A DNA stretch of 19,886 nucleotides from WJMT01 sp964624145 (GTDB taxonomy: Bacteria; Acidobacteriota; Aminicenantia; Aminicenantales; Aminicenantaceae): assembly GCA_964624145.1 (NCBI GenBank), contig CAZUXT010000049.1, positions 1-19,886 on the forward strand. Direction: 5' to 3'. This document shows positions 15,834-19,886 of the stretch, piece after piece (the stretch's first letter is position 1; each line of letters begins with the position of its first letter). A program made the position numbers and the translations under genes. The notes under the pieces are model-generated. The model saw nothing but the letters and a program-made list of their open reading frames with translations. It was not told where the DNA came from and ran no database searches.

Positions 15834-15860
15834 CACAAAATTTATATTGACAAATTTGTG
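15834..15860. promoter_or_regulatory. Imperfect inverted repeat around a -35 box
   Basis: CACAAAATTT (15834-15843) and AAATTTGTG (15852-15860) pair with one bulged A. The right arm also contains the self-symmetric ACAAATTTGT (15850-15859). The structure brackets TTGACA, so a bound protein could block or help RNA polymerase. Confidence 0.4.
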
Positions 15861-15875
15861 AAACAAGTCTATATT
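15847..15875 (+). promoter_or_regulatory. Strong sigma-70-type promoter
   Basis: A perfect TTGACA (15847-15852), exactly 17 bases, then TATATT (15870-15875). Transcription would start near 15882, leaving a leader of only about 17 bases that consists mostly of the Shine-Dalgarno AAGGAGG (15887-15893). It is the best promoter in the window and drives the small secreted protein. Confidence 0.75.
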
Positions 15876-15898
15876 TAATAAACACTAAGGAGGAGACA

Positions 15899-16693
15899 AT
15901 GCTTAGAGGTGCCAAAATAAAACTCACAATGGTTTTATTGTGTTTTTCTCTTGTGCTTCTTTATTTTCCAAATATAGCTAAAGCAGAAGGGCAAACAACA
16001 GGGAAGCTTATCGGATTTATTTTCAGCGAAGATGGAACAACTCCATTAAAGGGAGCTGTGGTCACTCTGAGGAATGTTTCAACGGGAGAGATCTACAAAA
16101 GCTCGGAAACTGACGATCATGGTGTGTTTAAAGTCGAAGAGATGCAAAAAGGTCTCTATGTCATGGGAGTCTCATCTTTTAACGGTGATTACAATGCTGA
16201 AGATCTCATCGGTGTCCATTCAGGAAGAACAGAAAAATTATCCATAACACTTAAGACTTATGATGAGCAGACCCAACAAGCTACTGAAGATATCAACAAA
16301 GGACAGAACAACAAGGGAGAAGTCCTGGTCGGAAAAATCATTTCCTATGAACCGAATACCAAATTAGCGGTAGTTGAGATCATTAAAGGAGAACTGAGAA
16401 AAGATGACGAGATCCATGCTCTGGGCCTCGAAGATATTTCTGAAACTGATTTCTACCAGAGTGTCAAGGTACTGACTTTAAACGACAAGCAGATTAAAAA
16501 GGCTCAGGAAGGTCAGATCGTTGTTATCTGGATGGATGAAGATGTTATTGAAGGCGACCTGGTCTATCTGGTCAAAAGAAAGGGAATTCCCCCTATATTT
16601 TGGATTCCTATTGGAGCGGCTCTAGTGGTAGGGACTATCACTTTTAGTGACCCTGATGATGACCCCGATGATGTAACCCCCATCAAAAAATAA
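15899..16693 (+). CDS. Secreted protein with carboxypeptidase regulatory-like domain and C-terminal anchor
   Basis: A 264-residue protein with an excellent Shine-Dalgarno (AAGGAGG, five bases from ATG). The signal peptide runs about residues 1-30 and ends in AKA-E. Residues about 35-120 fit a CarboxypepD_reg/Cna-B-like beta-sandwich (GKLIGFIFSEDGTTPLKGAV, TVTLRN-like strand, GVFKVEEMQKGLYVM). Residues about 138-225 form a second beta domain of unknown type (VLVGKIISYEPNTKLAVVEI; GQIVVIWMDEDVIEGDLVYL). A short hydrophobic segment (PPIFWIPIGAALVVGTITF) follows, then the acidic tail SDPDDDPDDVTPIKK. Own promoter and strong ribosome site suggest high output, as for a structural envelope component. 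It may be a surface or periplasmic partner of the glycan. I do not recognise a named family for the whole protein. Confidence 0.8.
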   Translation: MLRGAKIKLTMVLLCFSLVLLYFPNIAKAEGQTTGKLIGFIFSEDGTTPLKGAVVTLRNVSTGEIYKSSETDDHGVFKVEEMQKGLYVMGVSSFNGDYNAEDLIGVHSGRTEKLSITLKTYDEQTQQATEDINKGQNNKGEVLVGKIISYEPNTKLAVVEIIKGELRKDDEIHALGLEDISETDFYQSVKVLTLNDKQIKKAQEGQIVVIWMDEDVIEGDLVYLVKRKGIPPIFWIPIGAALVVGTITFSDPDDDPDDVTPIKK

Positions 16694-16713
16694 AATAAAG
16701 ATTTTCTTTATTT
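16693..16713 (+). terminator. Weak AT hairpin after secreted-protein gene
   Basis: AAATAAAGA-TTT-TCTTTATTT is a perfect 9-bp stem with a 3-base loop, starting at the last base of the stop codon. The stem has only one G-C pair, so intrinsic termination would be weak. A long T-rich stretch follows at 16739-16769 but is not adjacent. Confidence 0.4.
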
Positions 16714-16773
16714 CCAGTATCCTGCTGTTCTTGTAGTCTATTTTTTTATTTTTGCCTTTCACTTTTTTTAATT

Positions 16774-17943
16774 ATGTCCTCTGAAAGAGAGCTCTTGATT
16801 TTGTGTTCAAGGGTGAAACCGCGCCCAGAGCAGCGGTCAGAAGTGGAAAAAATACTGGACGGGAGTTTAGATTGGGAAAAAGTGCTGAAAAGAGCTCAAG
16901 AGGAAAGTGTTTTGCCCCTTTTGTATCAAAATCTCAAGCCCTATGCAGGAAAAGTCCCTGATGACATTTTAAAAAGACTGAATCAAATCTATATCAGAAA
17001 CTCTGCACGGAATCTCTATCTTCTCAATTCTTTGAAACCCGTGCTTGAGGCTGTTGATCATTCGGGCATCAAAGCAGCCGTAATAAAAGGAGCTAGACTA
17101 GCCAAAACCACATATGAAGATATCGGCCTCAGATTTTTTATTGATGTGGACCTATTAGTTTTTCCATCCCACAGAACCAGAATGATCAAAGTGCTTGAGA
17201 AGCTGGGTTTTGTTCAAACGGAGAGCAAGTATATGCATCATGAATTGAGTGAGCGGGAGAAAATGTACTGGACATACAGGCCTGTCTATACAAGAGGAAG
17301 GCTCGAGTTGGAGCTTCATTATAATTTTCCCGGTCTTCATATGCCGTTTTCAATGAGCCACGACCTTTGGCGTCATGTTCAAAGGATCGATTTGGAGGGA
17401 GCTCCCGCTCAGATTCTTTCTCCAGAATATGAGCTGTGCCTTCTCTGCCTGCATTCACAGCAGCATTCCTATTCCAGGCTGGACTGGTTTACTGATATTG
17501 CTGAAATGTCTACAGTTAGCGGACTCGATTGGAATAAGGTGTTATCCATATGTCGAAGAGAGCGCATTGAGGCATCTGTTTCCTATGGGCTTCGCCTTGT
17601 CAATGAATTCTGGCCAGGGACTGTTTCAAAAGATATCATCAGAAGGTTCTCTGTTTCCCCTCTGGAGCGCATGCTTCTTGAATTTTTCTGGCCCAAAGAT
17701 TTAGTGAGGTCGCGAGGGCAGAAATTGATGTTTCCCATGCATGCGCCCACTTTTTTTTCTGTTCTTGCTCGCAAGAAACCTTTGCTGTTTATGAAAGCGG
17801 TTTATCAATTTTTCTTTCCTCCACGTTCCTGGGTTTCTTTTTACTATGGGATTTCTCCGGGATCATATAAAATGGTTGTTCACTATCTGTGGCGGTTGTG
17901 GAGGCCGGCTTATTTGGTTATGCGAAGGTTGACCGGAAAATGA
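16774..17943 (+). CDS. Nucleotidyltransferase-fold family protein (NTP_transf_5-like)
   Basis: A 389-residue protein. The start at ATG 16774 suits the family (SERELLILCSRV opening), but no Shine-Dalgarno precedes it: the upstream 35 bases are almost pure T-rich pyrimidine. Residues about 28-90 are helical (WEKVLKRAQEESVLPLLYQNL). The nucleotidyltransferase core follows: AAVIKGARLAKTTYED then RFFIDVDLLV, with D124 and D126 as the metal-binding Asp pair. ELHYNF and LCLLCLHSQQHSYSRLDWFTDIAE are also typical. The family is found in exopolysaccharide, exosortase-associated and lasso-peptide clusters; its reaction is not generally established. The C-terminal part is basic and aromatic (FFPPRSWVSFYYG), possibly membrane-associated. 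Its TGA overlaps the ABC ATPase ATG as ATGA, so these genes are coupled. Confidence 0.85.
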   Translation: MSSERELLILCSRVKPRPEQRSEVEKILDGSLDWEKVLKRAQEESVLPLLYQNLKPYAGKVPDDILKRLNQIYIRNSARNLYLLNSLKPVLEAVDHSGIKAAVIKGARLAKTTYEDIGLRFFIDVDLLVFPSHRTRMIKVLEKLGFVQTESKYMHHELSEREKMYWTYRPVYTRGRLELELHYNFPGLHMPFSMSHDLWRHVQRIDLEGAPAQILSPEYELCLLCLHSQQHSYSRLDWFTDIAEMSTVSGLDWNKVLSICRRERIEASVSYGLRLVNEFWPGTVSKDIIRRFSVSPLERMLLEFFWPKDLVRSRGQKLMFPMHAPTFFSVLARKKPLLFMKAVYQFFFPPRSWVSFYYGISPGSYKMVVHYLWRLWRPAYLVMRRLTGK

Positions 17944-18746
17944 AAGCGATAGAAGTAAAGAATGTCACAAAGGTCTATCCTGCAATAAAAGGATACAAAG
18001 AGCTGTTGTTTCATCCTTTTCAAAAAAAGGGGACGACGGCGTTAAGGGGAATTAACCTGGAAGTAAGGTCAAGTCAGTGCTTTTGTTTGATGGGGCCCAA
18101 TGGAGCAGGCAAGACCACTTTGATCAAGATATTATCAACCCTAGTACTTCCGGATGAAGGAAAAGCTTTCATAAAAGGACATGACCTGGAAAAGGAAACA
18201 GATGAGGTCAAAAAGCACATTGGATTTGCACTGGCTGAGGAAAGAAGTTTTTACTGGAGACTTACCGGGCTGCAGAATCTTGATTTTTTTGCCGCTTTGA
18301 ATAATATTTCTCTATCAAAGAGAAGAAAGAAAATACATGAAGTCATCAATTTAGTGGGGCTTGAAAAAGCAGCGTACCGAAGATTCAATACCTATTCGAC
18401 TGGGATGCGCCAGATGATGGCGATTGCAAGAGCTCTTCTTTCAGATCCGGATATCCTGTTTGTTGATGAGCCCACACGAAGTCTGGATCCTGTTGCAGCC
18501 CAGAACATAAGGACCTTCTTAAGGGAGGAAATGGTTGAAAATCATGGAAAGACAGTGTTCTGGGCCACTCATGATTTATCGGAAGCCGCGGAATTTGCTC
18601 ATACCATAGCCATTATTTCAGAGGGACAGGTAAGGGATGAAGGTTCTGTTCGAAGCCTTACGAACCAGGGATCACTTTCTTTGAAGGAAGTTTATGAAAG
18701 AGCTGTTAAAAAAGCTGCCCCTGAGAAAAAAGGTTTTGGGAGTTGA
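17940..18746 (+). CDS. ABC-2 type exporter ATP-binding protein
   Basis: I start at ATG 17940 (268 residues), overlapping the upstream stop by ATGA; the frame extends to 17889, but that part is inside the preceding gene and lacks homology-like sequence. Motifs: Walker A GPNGAGKTT (52-60), signature YSTGMRQ (152-158) in the non-LSGGQ form common in ABC-2 exporters, Walker B ILFVDEP (D176, E177), D-loop SLD and H-loop H211 in ATHD. The insertion after the first strand (YPAIKGYKELLFHPF, about 13-27) is common in exporters of glycans, lipids and related substrates. It pairs with the permease five bases downstream. It lacks the long C-terminal glycan-binding domain of Wzt proteins that recognise capped O-antigen. 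Confidence 0.93.
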   Translation: MKAIEVKNVTKVYPAIKGYKELLFHPFQKKGTTALRGINLEVRSSQCFCLMGPNGAGKTTLIKILSTLVLPDEGKAFIKGHDLEKETDEVKKHIGFALAEERSFYWRLTGLQNLDFFAALNNISLSKRRKKIHEVINLVGLEKAAYRRFNTYSTGMRQMMAIARALLSDPDILFVDEPTRSLDPVAAQNIRTFLREEMVENHGKTVFWATHDLSEAAEFAHTIAIISEGQVRDEGSVRSLTNQGSLSLKEVYERAVKKAAPEKKGFGS

Positions 18747-18750
18747 TATC

Positions 18751-19566
18751 ATGTCCGCATTGATACAGAAACTCTATGCCTTTCTCAAGCGTGATTTTCT
18801 GGAAGAAGCCAGTTATAAGTATTCATTTATCGCTTCTTTTTTTGGTATTTTTCTTTCTTCCGCCACATTTTTCTTTATTTCAAAATTAATATCTCCCAAC
18901 AGCAGTTCAGTTCTTGACCCTTACGGAGGGGATTACTTTTCCTTTGTGATAATAGGGATTGCTTTTTCAGGTTTGCTGGCTATTTTTCAAGAACGTCTCC
19001 CCGCTATCATAAGACAGGCTCAGGTCACAGGAACCCTGGAAGCCATTTTGGTCTCACGAACGAGTATTCCCGTGATTCTCTTCGGTTCGTCACTTTATTA
19101 TTTTCTTTACTCTATTGCATCGACTGTCTTTCACCTCATTCTGGCCGTAGTGGTTTTTGGAATGCAGGTTGAAAAAATAAATTGGTTGGGCGCTGTCTTG
19201 ACTTTTATTTTGACCGCTTTATGCTTTTTAAGCATAGGGATTTTATCAGCCTGTTTTATTCTTGTTTATAAAAAAGGGAATCCATTTTCATGGATTTACG
19301 GCAGTGTTTCCGGGTTATTGGGAGGCGTGTTTTTCCCCATAAAAATCCTCCCTGCATGGATAAAATGGATATCCTATATCCTTCCCATCACTTATTCGCT
19401 TGAAGGTCTGAGGAAAAGCATCATCACGACTTCACCCTTTTCTGAGATTCTTCCCAATATTATTGCTCTGTCTGTTTTTACTGTGGTTTTTTTCCCCCTG
19501 AGTATTTATCTGTTCCGGATGGCATTGAAGAAAGCCAAGAAAGATGGTACTCTTACCCATTACTAA
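18751..19566 (+). CDS. ABC-2 type exporter permease
   Basis: I start at ATG 18751 (271 residues) because GGGAG at 18738-18742 lies eight bases upstream; the frame extends to 18694, inside the ATPase gene. The protein has an amphipathic N-terminal helix (LIQKLYAFLKRDFLEEASYKYS), then six membrane segments in ABC-2 order. The FQERLPAIIRQAQVTGTLEAIL loop after TM2 and the FPIKILPAWIKWISYILPITYSLEGLR block before the last helix are family marks. It ends in KKAKKDGTLTHY, the expected C-terminus, so the gene is complete. Substrate is unknown; a glycolipid, glycan intermediate or small peptide/lipid is possible. Its TAA stop is also the first three bases of the inverted repeat that follows. Confidence 0.9.
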   Translation: MSALIQKLYAFLKRDFLEEASYKYSFIASFFGIFLSSATFFFISKLISPNSSSVLDPYGGDYFSFVIIGIAFSGLLAIFQERLPAIIRQAQVTGTLEAILVSRTSIPVILFGSSLYYFLYSIASTVFHLILAVVVFGMQVEKINWLGAVLTFILTALCFLSIGILSACFILVYKKGNPFSWIYGSVSGLLGGVFFPIKILPAWIKWISYILPITYSLEGLRKSIITTSPFSEILPNIIALSVFTVVFFPLSIYLFRMALKKAKKDGTLTHY

Positions 19567-19829
19567 CCTGAATTATTCATAAAATATGTATGCATCCCTC
19601 AATAAATTTATCATGATAAATGCTTTTTACAAGATTATTCCTATAAAGAACATGATTCTGATATTAATTCATGTTATTATTTTAATTTTAATGCATACAT
19701 ATTTTACCTTACAGGCGAGCCGATCTCACAGCATCTGCTTCGTTACAGGGCATTCGCAGTGAAGGACCACACCTTCATGCCCTGTGCCTCGCATCTGCAA
19801 CGAGCTTGACTCGTGAATAATACAGGTTA
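19564..19829. repeat. Nested palindromic (MITE-like) element
   Basis: The left arm at 19564-19595 is contiguous: TAACCTGAATTATTCA then TAAAATATGTATGCAT. Its complement is found in two pieces on the right. 19691-19706 matches the second half perfectly (16/16), and 19814-19829 matches the first half at 15 of 16 positions. Between the arms is AT-rich DNA with a perfect 16-bp palindrome (ATTTATCATGATAAAT, 19606-19621) and a 7-bp inverted repeat (19649-19655 with 19669-19675). No reading frame of a transposase is seen. It may also terminate transcription after the ABC operon. I cannot assign it to an IS family. Confidence 0.7.
19707..19813. repeat. 107-bp hairpin-forming segment splitting the right arm
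   Basis: This GC-richer stretch sits exactly between the two halves of the right arm. It holds a strong stem ACAGGGCAT (19745-19753) with ATGCCCTGT (19777-19785), and an inner stem TGAAGG (19760-19765) with CCTTCA (19772-19777). An outer bulged pairing GCTTCGTT with AACGAGC extends it. GCATCTGC occurs twice (19731-19738 and 19791-19798). It could be a second small mobile element or a structured RNA/terminator. Confidence 0.6.
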
Positions 19830-19837
19830 ATAAAAAG

Positions 19838-19886
19838 ATGAAAATCAGATATGGCTTGTGCTCCCTTCAGATTTTTAACGCCATTC
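19838..19886 (+). CDS. Possible gene start, truncated by window end
   Basis: An ATG at 19838 opens a frame (MKIRYGLCSLQIFNAI) that is still open at the last base. No strong Shine-Dalgarno precedes it (AGG at 19824-19826, in the repeat arm, is 11 bases away). With 16 residues, no family can be named, and it may be chance. Confidence 0.25.
   Translation, partial: MKIRYGLCSLQIFNAI

Noticed and set aside
16600..16693. PEP-CTERM or LPXTG-type sorting signal in the secreted protein
   Set aside because: A hydrophobic segment is present but there is no PEP or LPXTG motif and the tail is acidic, not basic.
17889..17939. N-terminal extension of the ABC ATPase
   Set aside because: It overlaps the upstream gene; the ATGA overlap at 17940 gives the normal family start.
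18694..18750. N-terminal extension of the ABC permease
   Set aside because: Overlaps the ATPase gene and lacks a ribosome site, whereas ATG 18751 has GGGAG at eight bases.
19601..19710. CRISPR array in the repeat-rich 3' end
   Set aside because: Repeats are inverted and occur once each way, with no regular spacers.

Overview
The window is one continuous exopolysaccharide/capsule (or O-antigen-like) biosynthesis and export locus. All seventeen complete or partial genes I support lie on the + strand, packed with short gaps or 1-4 base overlaps. A Sec-type outer-membrane polysaccharide export protein (OPX), a fused Wzz/tyrosine kinase and periplasm-facing membrane enzymes point to a diderm (Gram-negative) bacterium of moderate GC. 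The gene style (signal peptide ending in ..FGQ, PHP-type phosphatase, ligase plus TPR pair) reminds me of uncultured Acidobacteria/Aminicenantes-like or deltaproteobacterial-like lineages, but I cannot place the organism with confidence.

Layout. (1) 1-7287 is a glycan assembly module: a 5'-truncated GT2 glycosyltransferase, a GT4 glycosyltransferase, a membrane-anchored sulfatase/phosphotransferase-like enzyme, a Wzy/WaaL-like polytopic protein, a second GT4, a VanZ-like protein, then (after a short repeat-bearing gap) the initiating phosphoglycosyl transferase. (2) 7302-8516 is a geranylgeranyl-reductase-type flavoprotein with its own likely promoter. (3) 8535-15831 is the export and control module: OPX protein, Wzc-like BY-kinase, PHP-type tyrosine phosphatase (CpsB/YwqE family), a second Wzy/WaaL-like protein and a TPR protein. 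(4) 15847-16693 is a small secreted protein with a carboxypeptidase-regulatory-like domain, a C-terminal membrane segment and an acidic tail, driven by the best-looking promoter in the window. (5) 16774-19566 is a nucleotidyltransferase-fold protein and a two-gene ABC-2 exporter. (6) 19564-19886 is non-coding apart from a possible gene start at the very end; it is built of nested inverted repeats.

Working model (inference). The phosphoglycosyl transferase starts a repeat unit on a polyprenyl carrier, the GT2/GT4 enzymes extend it, and the sulfatase-like enzyme may add or remove a charged group in the periplasm. One of the two Wzy/WaaL-like proteins polymerises and the other may ligate. OPX and BY-kinase form the export channel, and phosphorylation is reset by the PHP phosphatase. 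No Wzx flippase is visible, so it lies outside the window or the ABC exporter does a related job.

The most interesting non-gene structure is at 19564-19829: a 32-bp inverted repeat whose right arm is split exactly in two by a 107-bp GC-richer, hairpin-forming segment. The left arm starts on the stop codon of the ABC permease. I did not find a CRISPR array, tRNA, rRNA or transposase.
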